DNA of 64,000 nucleotides, from assembly GCA_964017145.1 (NCBI GenBank), contig OZ024842.1, forward strand, positions 868,001-932,000. The letters are read 5' to 3'. Shown here one piece after another: positions 21,417 to 31,468 of this stretch (within the stretch, counting starts at the first letter, position 1; each line of letters opens with the position of its first letter). The notes below the pieces were generated by a model. The model did no database searches. It was given only the letters and a program-made list of their open reading frames with translations, and had not been told where the DNA came from. The position numbers and the translations under genes were made by a program. This DNA comes from Agrocybe praecox. Its lineage: Eukaryota > Basidiomycota > Agaricomycetes > Agaricales > Agrocybaceae.

Positions 21417-22879
21417 CTAGAGCTCATCCTCCACCAATTCGCCAAAATAATCGTCCGATGTCTTGAAGTTATGTGCTACCCAGCAGAAGGTTCCGCCTGC
21501 TGAATGTTGTGTAACGGAGCAGCGTGTTTCGCGTTCAGAAATGGGGGTATTAGAGTGAGGAACAACGGCCGACGGTATGAGAGCAGTTGAACCTGCAGGA
21601 AATTCGATGACGAGCTTCATACTCCACAGCACAATGTGTCCACCTTTGGTATGGTTGAAGTGACCTAGGGGCGTAATGGCGCACAGTCCAAAAGGCAGGT
21701 TGGCGTAGTCTAGATGCCTGCATGTTACTGTACGAGGGCCGTAGTTAATTGTAATGGACGCCCATCAGCTGTTGTGGAAGTTCCTCATCAGGGAGGGGTC
21801 GCTTTGGAGCAGGGCTTCGAAGTTTTCAACATAGTATTGGAAAAGTTTTGGGGCCCACGTCGAAAACCCTCCGCTTGCAAAGCCTGCTATTCTTGCTACG
21901 TGCTTGTTCTTTAAAAGCGCATCAAGCTCAGCTCGATTGGTGTGTCCGTGGTATAAATTCCCAGGTTTCTATAACACAAGTGTAGACTGCTTTAGCGATG
22001 AAGTAACGAAGGGTGGTGTATTGCCCACCTTTGTTCCACCACCGTGTGATATGCCCGTGCTCAAGGCTGGAAACTCACCACGCCTATGTTCTCGTGCTTT
22101 TTTTGGAAATTTACATCGCGCGGCCGACCTGCAAATGGCCTCGAATGCACCCTCTGTAACTTCATCCCAGTCGGTGTCCTTTGGTCTTCCAAGTAATGCA
22201 ACCACAACCCTCGATTCACTGTCGAGAACCGGAAAGGAATTTCTGTGCAGGTGGGTGAGTTCAACGTTGCAATGTCACTGTAAAAAGCAACTTACTCACC
22301 GTCCCATTTTATGAGCTTGAAACCGTGCTTTCCCAGAAGTTCCTTCAGCCCACAGACAGGACCCTCTTCGTCGCGTTTGGCCACAAAACCCGACGATGCA
22401 GTTGGGATTTTAGCCGTATCAAAGTCGGTTTTTATCGGTATAGCGGTGGAGATGTGGTTTTCGAAGGCTGATGAACTGCCGGGGTATTTTTCTTCGCGTT
22501 CTCTCTGCCGTTTCAAGCAACGAAGCTCATGACTTTTTTTTTGCTTTCGAATCTGCTGGTTGGTCTTAGGTTTAGACGACTCCGGAGGTGGCTGAACGGA
22601 GGTACTGGGAGTGCCGTTTGAAGGTGTTGGCAGACGGACGGGTGAGGCAGACCTTGAATATGTGGGAGATGTCGGTACAGAGGAAAGGGGGGAAGATCCA
22701 TAGAAGAAGCGGTATTCCTCCTTTATTTGATCCTGAGCAATGGAGTCCGTAGGACCTAGATCGAGGGACGCTAGCAGTCTTTTGTTGATAATGCTTTGAT
22801 GCAGGGTGTCCTGGAAGGAGAAGCTCGAGTCGTTCGAGTGCAGAACGGTGGACGGATCGAATTCAAAAGTAGAAGGCAT
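21417..22879 (-). CDS. TET/JBP-family 2-oxoglutarate/Fe(II) dioxygenase, with one in-frame TGA
   Basis: TET/JBP enzymes oxidise 5-methylpyrimidines in DNA; in basidiomycetes they are expanded beside KDZ transposons. Minus-strand exons: 22879-22296, 22242-22029 and 21968-21417, with gt/ag junctions that keep frame. Exon 1 is a Ser/Pro-rich, basic N-terminus. Exon 2 has VVVALLGRPKD and EHRRGEFPALSTGISHGGG, a family hallmark. Exon 3 has the Fe-binding pair in CRHLDYANLPFG (H-x-D), then GGHIVLW, the distal histidine in LIPSAVVPHSN and the 2-oxoglutarate arginine in ETRCSVTQHSAGG. All three metal ligands are thus present. A TGA at 21767-21765 interrupts exon 3 just before the H-x-D box. It is either a nonsense change or a missed splice. 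The KDZ transposase gene starts 410 bp away on the other strand. Confidence 0.75.
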
Positions 22880-23289
22880 GAGATGGCAGGTATGGCCATC
22901 TACAAAAGAGATAAACGGCGAACGTTAGCATCAGTAAAAAAAATGCAGAAAAAAAAGAAAGAAAAAAGAAAAAAAAACATCCACCACCCCTACCAGCGCA
23001 ATAGCTCGTATCCCCGGGGCACCAAGTATTCGAGCCACCACATAGGTGAAGATGTAGGATCAAGGAAAAGAGGGGGTCAACATTGATTACTCACATGAAA
23101 GCCTCCAGTGCAAGCGATGCCCAGTACTACGTACGTTTAAATTTGGTTTAACTTGAATGTTTTGTAAAACCTAGTATCATGTAATCACATCACATGTTCG
23201 ATAATGACGTCAATCAACTGTTGTGCTGCTGGAAGGCTTCTCACCGGTAACTAATAATAAGTACTTGATTAATACTCCTTTCACTTCCA
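22880..23289. promoter_or_regulatory. Divergent spacer between TET/JBP and KDZ transposase genes
   Basis: A 410-bp strip between two divergent starts, with a long A-rich tract (22938-22979). No TATA box is certain. Co-regulation of the two genes from here is an inference from geometry. Confidence 0.4.
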
Positions 23290-26200
23290 TGTCTTCGAGA
23301 CCAAAAAAGCGTACCAAAACCGTGTATCGTGACCGCATACCCCTCGTGGACGACTATGAAATCGTTCAAGCCCGTTCTTCCAGGTTGGACAGTCGCAACA
23401 TAACAAAGAATTCCGCTCGTTCTCCTTTAAAAGGACGAACTATGTGGTCGATTGGGGATGATTGGGTGCCAGTAGATGACTATGAGTTGTCTCTTGATGA
23501 GTCTGGTGACTGGTATGACGAGGAAATCCAGGCAGATGTATGTGATATAAGGACTAGCGTGGTTACGGTAATCACATGGTAAAACCGTGAAAATTATTAT
23601 TTTACCGTACGGAAAGAAACTGTGGTAAACTGTCAATATTCGCGGTTTACCAGTAAACCGCATTAATTTTAGACACCGTGAGAGGAATCTACCAGAATAG
23701 GACGGCGCCTACTCAAGGACTCTCGACAAGAACCCAGATATCTCCCAGCTTGTTTATTTGTATCACACAAGCTAAGGAGGGTGCCCAGAGAGGCTTCCTA
23801 TAGTTAATACTCAGTTTAGCACATCAGATACTCCTCTACATCTACATTGAACTTGTTTGTGTGGGACATTGGTGGGACATTGAAAGCATGACATATAAGA
23901 GTCCTTGTTTTAGTTCAGATTAACTGAATTAATTATCCTTAAATCATGTTGTACAATTAAAAATTTACTACCGTGAGTGGGGGTGCACAATTCCCGCTAA
24001 GTTTTACGCCCGTGATTGAAATTTGAGCCGCGTCACATCCATGTCACGGCCATTTCTATAAGACATGGCTCCTAGTAGGCTCCTACACCGTCCACACATT
24101 TTATAGCATAGATTTTGTATCATATATGTAGCATCATGTGTACTACACGACGCGAAAGTATTCAGAATGTTTTAAACAAAATAAATCTACCACAAATGAG
24201 AAAATAAGCGAATTTCCCTGCCAAAAGTGAGCTTTAGAGTAATTTGAATAGATCCTTTCATCCAGGGAACCTATCAAAAATTTTGGTAGAAGTTTTTTGC
24301 ATAGAAATAAAATGTTAATCGATTCACTTGAACAAATTATAATTTACCTAACTCTGGGGGGAGATACACCCCGAAAATTAGCCCTTTCACATATGTAGAG
24401 TTCAAAATTAAGTATTCTATTCAAGCCAAAATATAGCCTCAGGTAATTTGAATGTAAGTCTACAACTAAGGTCATAATTCGTAGCGGTTCGAATTCTGTA
24501 TTCCGAGCATGTTTTACCACCAAAATGTGCGTTGCACAGCCACTGATAACGAACCGAAAATAGACCACAACGCTTTCATATGCCCTACACAGCGTCCAAG
24601 GACATCACTATGGGGTTTAGGTTAGATTACTCCACATTTGTTTGCCCTCATTCTTTTTCCTATACGGGTTCTGCTGGGATCTAATCCTAAGCATCAATAG
24701 GTCAATTGTATGCAACACAAATTCAACATGAGCCTCTCGAACACATTCCAGGCATGTGCTCGGATCCTAGACTAAAACACAATTTTATTCCTGAATTGAA
24801 GCAGTTGAAATTTATATCTCAAAAGGCGCAATCCGGTTGATATTTCGCAACTAACGAGGATTTTCTTGGGATTTTCATTTTAAATCAAGAAATGTATAAA
24901 TAGCACATTTTATGCGGAAGTAAAATTGTAGAAAATGTAATAATCATGTAGTACCAAAGAATTCAATTTTGTACATATTTTTTTCAGGAAAAACGACGGA
25001 GATTTGACCTTTTAAATTCAAGTCCTGTCTTGCGGCATAATCAGCAGACGACGCCTGCTAGGTTTATTATGTAATATGCCAGTTTACCGGTAACCGACCG
25101 TGCCGTACCGCATGGCATTTTCCACGGTTTAATCCACGGCGGTTACCGGTAGTTACCACGCTAGTCCTTAATGTGATAGTAGGGTCAGTCAGGCTCAGCA
25201 GAAGCGACCCAAAAAGATTCGCGTCCGAAGCAGGGTATCGGTGAGTCTCAAAGAGTCCTAATTCAAATGAAATGTACTAACGATACCTCCGCGTTATTAG
25301 ATGAGACCACACATCGTTTGGAAGCAGCAATATCGAAGTCAGTATCTCGATGAGAACCTGCGATGGGAGGGTAGAGGTGATTTCATAAAGGATGATGTTT
25401 GCCCTGATTGTGTATCAAGGGGCAGCATAAATCCTCGCGATGTGGAATATTGGTGCCAAGAATGTTTCGTCCCCGATCTCGTTTGCCAGGAGTGCTGTAT
25501 CAGGAGGCATCGGCAGAGCCTTTTTCACATCATTGAGGTAGGTGTAATGTAAATGTGATACGCTTGTCTAGTGCTCATTTCTTGATAGCATTGGGTGGGG
25601 AATACATTTGTTAAGGTCTCATTAAAGTCCCTCGGGCTTAAAATCCACCTCAACCATGCGAGTATGCGCTGCCCAGCTCCAATCAAGTGCCACCACAATT
25701 TCAGGGTTATACATACGAACGGCGTACACGAAATCGGTATTAGCTACTGCGGCTGCACTCGGGCTATACCCAAACACCTTCAACTCCTCCGACGCAGCCT
25801 GTATCCTGCATCACAGCGCGTCATACGGACGTGTGTCACCTTCCCTTTACTTCGATTTCTTCACCTCTTATGCCTGTGTTCTAAGGTATCTATGTACGAC
25901 ATATACGATACTCTCGAACACCTATCCAACAACGTCCCTACAAAGTTGTCGAAGTCGAGATATCAATATTTGATGCGGGTTAGCCTACAGTGGCGCCATC
26001 TCAAGCTTCTCAAGAGAGCAGGGAGAGGACACCATGATTCGGGGGTCGACGGCACCAAAGACGGCGAGCTTGCAATCCTGTGCCCAACGTGCCCGCACCC
26101 TGGCATCAACCTCCCCGATTCCTGGACAAACGCATCACCTGAGGATGAGTAAGTACCACATTTTTGATAAACGCTATACGTTAACTGACTGCATTAGGTT

Positions 26201-28864
26201 TCTATACCAATCCATAGTATGCATGGACGCCAACTTCAGATTGAAGAACCAATTGGTGTCAAATTATTCCGCAGACCCCGGCTTAGGAATTGGCTGGGCA
26301 TACATGATTAGAAGGGAGCCGTATGAGGCCTATGTCATTAGTAGGGCTGATGACGCCGATGTAGGTTTTATTTTCACTTTTGAGACAGTTTGCTCAGTAA
26401 CGTTGCAGATTAGTACGTGTGTGGGCTTTCAAGCGCTGGCCAAAGCTTTGACACGTTCAGTCGAGGCCTTCGCTATACCGGTGTTGGAGGGACGTTTTGT
26501 GGCAGAGGTGAAATGTTTCTGGCAAATGGCGTAGGAAATTTGCAGAAGGGTGAACGGTAATAGGTGTTTGTTTAGTTCTCTCTCTTTCCAAACTTACTTA
26601 ATTTTTAGCTATGCAAATATGGACTATATTATTGGGTCCGCTCTACGCAATACCCAGTTGAAGTCCATCCTCATCAGCTACGATATTGCATGTCAGTGGT
26701 ACAAGAACTTCGCCGAGCGTATGAAGACTCACTGGCCAGAGGAACTGCGCCTCAATTCTAATGTCAAAACTCGCCCTGTCATTCCAAAATTTCACGAACC
26801 CGCTCATAACGACAAAGACCACCAACAATACTCCTTCAATCTAATCGACGGTGTTGGAAAAACGGACGGCGAGGTCCCTGAGAGAGGTTGGGCTGGGCAT
26901 AACGGTCTTGGAGGCTCGACCGCAACTTTGTCACCCGGCTCGAGGCACGACATTCTCGACGACCATTTCGGTTTTTGGAACTGGAAGAAGTACTGCCTCA
27001 TGGGTGCGTTACGTGGTTATTCTAATGTACTTCTTTCTAAATTACTTATGTCTACTATCAGGCCTTACTCTTATTCGAAAACTCAAGGACGCCGTAGGTG
27101 AACAAAATCGCCAGGTGGAAGCACATCGAGGATTCACCAACGACATCAGCAAATCTTCCATCAGAATATGGGAAAAGATGTGCAGGGACTGGGATGATGC
27201 CCCCTACCCTAAGTTGTGTACCAACCCATACGACGTTGAGGGCGCACGAATCACCGAAGCACAAGTTAGGGAGTCGTTGGCTCAGGAAGAAAGGGATTTG
27301 CTGTCAAATGGGCAGCCGATGCTCCACGCAACTGGCCCATCCGAATTTATCTCAATGGGTTTGGACCTGGAGGACTCGCAGTAAGTTTATTGTCACCGTA
27401 TGTTACTTCAACTTGTTCACTAATTACTTATATAGACGTCGCCTTCGAAAGCTTGTTAATCAACAAGGGAAGGTTCCTACTACCTTGCAAGACACCTCCG
27501 TCAGCGACCAGAGGAAGATCCTTGCAGCCAAGATCAAGGCCTGGGAACTCGTCCGTGCTGTATACCAGCCCGGCATTCTCCAACTCCAGCTTGAATCCAA
27601 CGGCGCTGGGCCTACAAACTGGGATAACCACCCCAACCCTGAGGAAATCGAACTCTGGCTACCCTTGCAAATTCCAGCAAATCATCGAAGCAGCTCATGC
27701 GCTGCCGGTCTCATCGATGTTGAAGAGAAGTTGCGTGTTGCTCAGTGCTACGATGCTCTCGATGCTCTTCGCAGAGCTCTCCGCATAAAAACAAGAATGG
27801 TCTATTTCAAGAATAAAAACATTCGTGGTCAAATTCAAAGTACGCGATCCCGTGCTCTAATAGATAAGGTACATACTCGTGCCCTGGCAGCAGTCGACAA
27901 ATACCGTGCTGCAAGGGACGCGAAACTCAGACTTTCGGGACCAGGAGAATGGGAGGATGTGCTGCGACCACTGCTCAATGCCGACGTCAGAAGTTATGCG
28001 GATCCTGAACGAAAGAAAACCGGTCCAGGAAGGCGGGGAATTTGGGAAGATGCACAGGTGCAACAAACCACTGTGCAGGAGATGGTAGAAGAAGGGCATT
28101 GTGCTTCTGATGTCCACGATGAAGAGGACCACGAGGATGACGAGGACCACACAGACGACGGAATTCCAGCTATTGAGGCTGCACGCGGCCGTCGTGACGG
28201 TACAGGCAGGACAACTCAAGCCATATCGTGGATTTGGATGAGTTTGGGAAAAAATGGAAACGACCTACAAGCTGAAGCTGCAACTGGAGCTCTGGACAGC
28301 ACCGGCACCTTGAATGCACCTACTGCCCACCTGCCCGAGGAGTCTGCCCAGGACCAAGAAGACAATATACTACGAGCTGAATGGGCGAGGAGTAGGGCTC
28401 GAGTGCAACGATGTAAGGAGGAGGTCAAGTTGTTGAAGGAGGAAATGAGACGTCTTCTCGAATTCCTGAAGTGGAAGAGTGAATGGTGGGATGCCCGAGC
28501 AACTTTGCGACATACGGAAGATGCTGCACTGCGAGAGGGGTTGATTTCATATGCAGAAGGACAGGCTTCACTCCAACGTTTCTTGTCAGTGGAATTCACA
28601 CGGATTTGGAGGACGCCATTGCGCAACATACACGATTCAGAGCCAAAGAGGGCTGAACGGTCAGGCGGTACTGCTGCGAATACCCAAGCGAACAATGGCG
28701 ACGGCAACGATGACAGTGATGACGACAACAACGACAACAACGATGACAATGACAACAAAGATGAACAAGATAGGGCAACCGGCAGAATTCAAGACTCCTT
28801 GTCTTCATTTCCAAGCAGTACTTTTTCATTTACATATTCGAGAGATGGTGATGTTTTTATGTAA
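23290..28864 (+). mobile_element. KDZ (Kyakuja-Dileera-Zisupton) transposase gene, split by an insertion and one frameshift
   Basis: Reads MSSRPKKRTKTVYRDRIPL, then after the inserted element HIVWKQQYRSQYLDENLRW and a CxC-type zinc cluster (CPDC, CQECF, CQECC; 25409-25500). ISYCGCTRAIPKHLQLLRR follows, matching the family's ligand-binding segment. The RNase H-like core has CMDANFRLKN (first Asp, about 26226), ISYDIACQWYKN (second Asp, about 26680) and KTDGEVPERGWA (Glu, about 26868), then SRHDILDDHFGFWNWKK. The C-terminus is helical and charged and ends in an Asp/Asn-rich tail with a TAA at 28862. Two defects are seen. The 23548-25170 element interrupts exon 1. A one-base shift near 26445 moves the frame between ALAKAL and RYTGVGGTFCGRGEM. 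Otherwise the introns splice normally. It is probably inactive now. Confidence 0.88.
23548..25170. mobile_element. 1.6-kb inverted-repeat element with perfect 8-bp target duplication
   Basis: It begins TAAGGACTAGCGTGGT and ends ACCACGCTAGTCCTTA, perfect complements. The target duplication ATGTGATA lies at 23540-23547 and 25171-25178. Next to each end are subterminal CCGTGG/GGTTTACC-type palindromic blocks. The interior is AT-rich with no open frame of note, so it is non-autonomous. An 8-bp duplication fits the hAT or KDZ/Zisupton superfamilies. Removing it together with one copy of the duplication restores a continuous KDZ exon. Confidence 0.93.
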
Positions 28865-29132
28865 TATGTTTTTCCTATGTTTTTATATCATCCATTTATA
28901 AATTTGTTCTGTACGCTAAATAAAGAAAATGCATTAGAATACTTTTTGTTCGGCAACTACTGGTACTTCATGTATAATATTGACAGCACTGGCTGAATAT
29001 CAAGCTAGATATAAAAGGGATCCTGTGAGCGCGCGCACTCTGTACGAACGAGCACCTCCACCTTGTTCATTCCTCGTGAATTTATTGTTTACGTCCTAAC
29101 CCCTATTGCTCTTATTCCTATTCATACTTCCT
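28865..29132. promoter_or_regulatory. KDZ 3' flank and TATA-containing promoter of the next gene
   Basis: ATAAAGAAAATG-like AT-rich sequence follows the KDZ stop. GATATAAAAGGG at 29008-29019 is a good TATA box, 114 bp before the ATG at 29133. A CT-rich leader lies between them. Confidence 0.5.
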
Positions 29133-31468
29133 ATGCCCCCAAAAGCAAAACCACGTCTCGTAAAGAAAGGCGAAGCGGACGGCGCCGTCCAAGAAGTCAG
29201 CTCTGTTAAGCGCACACATGCGTCTAAAATCAAGTCCCCTCCCATGATTTTGGACTCAGACAATGAGGCTGTCGGGTACGCCATCATAAATATCCTGTGT
29301 ATAACGGCTTCTCATTATACGTAGTGAATACCCTCCTTCTCCTGTTAAAGCGCCTGCAAATCGTGCGCGGTATGTATGCGCCTGTCATAATACATTTTCA
29401 TTTATTAACTGACATATTCGGTGCCCACAGTCAGGATTACGCCGGTGCCGTCACTATTTCCCCAATTAAGCTCCGTCCCCTGTGAGTATGACCTCTATTC
29501 CATGTATTTCTTTTGCCCCGTTTATTGATTACTTTATTACCATTGTCTAATAATAGGGCTGCCATAGAATCGAAAATGTTAGTTGTTGCGACATTACTAT
29601 TAAGCAACACACACTTATGCGTACCTGCAGATATATTCCCATCTCTGATGATGAGGCAGAAGAGATGAACGAGTCCGAGTCCGAGGCTGAGGCCGAGGGA
29701 CAAGAGGAAGAAGAAGGGGAGCTGGTCGAATTCGAGTCGATGGACGACTTTATTGTCCCCGACGACGAGCTTGACCTCGATGACACGGTCAGTGTAGATG
29801 AACTGGAGCACGAAGAGGAAGACAAAGAGGAAGACAAAGAGTGCGTAATATTTTCCTTATTTGTCGTCCTCTCTTTGTTTCGCTACATTCATTACTGACC
29901 CATCCTCCCATCCGTCATGAACTAGTTCCAAACTTGTGAACGGAGATAGGTGCACTTTTTAAACAAAACAAAAAAAGCACTATTTTTATTCATTTTGTTT
30001 TATTGGTACAGCATGTACATCGGGGAGAGCACTCCCAAGAGCGTCCGAGTTGTCAAGTGTCCCGCTCTGACCACGCCCCCTCTTTCTACTAGGAGGTCTG
30101 CCCCTCTCCCTATGCCCGTTACGGACAGTGCTTCTCCGTATGTCACTATATAGTGGCTGCGATCGTGTGTTGACTTTTTTTTTTTTGTTCTAGTACAAAG
30201 AAAGCGCGCATTCAAGGGTCTCCCATGCAGCTTGATTCGCCCATCGTCGTTAAGTGGGAAGAGGCGCCAAGGACTAAGGCTAAAGCAGCTCAAGCACAGA
30301 AGCAGGCGAGCCCTGCAAAACCAAAGAGGGTTGCTCCATCTATGCCTCGCGCCAGGAAAACAAAGAACGCCAAACTGTATGTCCATTTTTTAAATTTTTT
30401 TTGTATTTTGACTCCAACGGTGCTGACTCCTCATGCAGGGAAGGCGATCAGATGGTTTCTACCACGCCCCTCGTAGCGCACAAGGAGGAGGTCAAGCTTG
30501 ACGACGCTATGACCATCTTCCACGATGACATAAGCTTATTGACGGTCAAGCAAGTCTCTGCCTTTTCTATCGAGCAGCGTCCTTCGAATGAGTTCTGTTT
30601 AGAGTTCTACCTGATGTTAGTGAAGTCACGGACAAGGAAAATGAAGACCGACTTCTCGTTTCTCTTGGCTCCTACCAAGGCCTCCCTAACTTGAGGTGCA
30701 TACATCATCTTCTCGATTCTGACCTTTTCTCATGTTCCTTGCAGGAAGGTAGAGATATATCCCATCAAAGAGTCTCACGGGATGGGCCTTATAGTATTCA
30801 ACCGTTGGTTCAAATTTTCGGATGATCTTGATAAATCGTGAGTTTTTCTTAAGCCTATCGTGCTTTGTTTGTCTTCTTTTATGCTATGAAGTGTTTGCTC
30901 ACCTCCTCGAAGCTCCGCTGTCAATGCTATTAATTTCATCAGAGCTGGACGATTCGTCAATCCATCCAGAGTCGATCCTCGAGAGCTTAGCTCCAAGCCC
31001 TTCTTTGGTGGTAATCGACATGAAATTTGTACCGGCGGTCGTGTCACTGCTGTCCTCCTTTCGTCCGTTATGGTCATCGACTCTTTCATCTATGATTTAA
31101 ATCCAAACCTTCAATACTCCGGACATCACTTTACGGGAGTTTTCCATTTCATCGAATTCCAGAGGATGGTATCGGTTGTGGGCATGGTCACGCAACAGGA
31201 TACCCTTCATGCGAACATGTGGAACGACTCTCTCAGTTTTGGCACGAAGACCCAGACCAATGGTGACGATCTCTTTCCATCTCCTACTTTTACTTCTCAC
31301 TTATATCTGTCCTTTCTTATCTATTCCTGTTCAGGTACAAATTCTGAGCATCCGCCTAAGGAGTTGGCGGACATGTTCAACACGAAGGCTAGTCCCTCCA
31401 AGTACAAGGCAACTGTACCGCCCAGAAAAAAGGGTCATGCTGCAGTGCATACCGTAAGAATTTCATGA
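29133..31468 (+). CDS. Uncharacterised Agaricomycete family protein with acidic and basic linkers
   Basis: The ATG at 29133 opens MPPKAKPRLVKKGEAD. About ten short exons follow with gt/ag introns. The N-terminal half is disordered: a Lys-rich head, an acidic stretch (EEMNESESEAEAEGQEEEE, 29660-29840) and a basic Ala/Lys/Pro part (30260-30370). The C-terminal half holds the conserved blocks VTDKENEDRLLVSLGSYQGL, then IYPIKESHGMGLIVFNRW, FIRAGRFVNPSRVDPRELSS and GVFHFIEFQRMVSVVGMVTQ. It ends VHTVRIS with a stop at 31466-31468. The C-terminal blocks recur in a large uncharacterised mushroom family. No catalytic motif is visible. A TATA box lies upstream and the gene looks intact. Confidence 0.65.

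Noticed and set aside
28216..28829. Ser/Leu- and Cys/His-rich antisense frames
   Set aside because: These arise from the Asp/Asn-rich tail of the KDZ transposase read backwards.
29547..29837. A Ser-rich minus-strand frame
   Set aside because: It is the complement of the acidic exon of the plus-strand gene at 29133.
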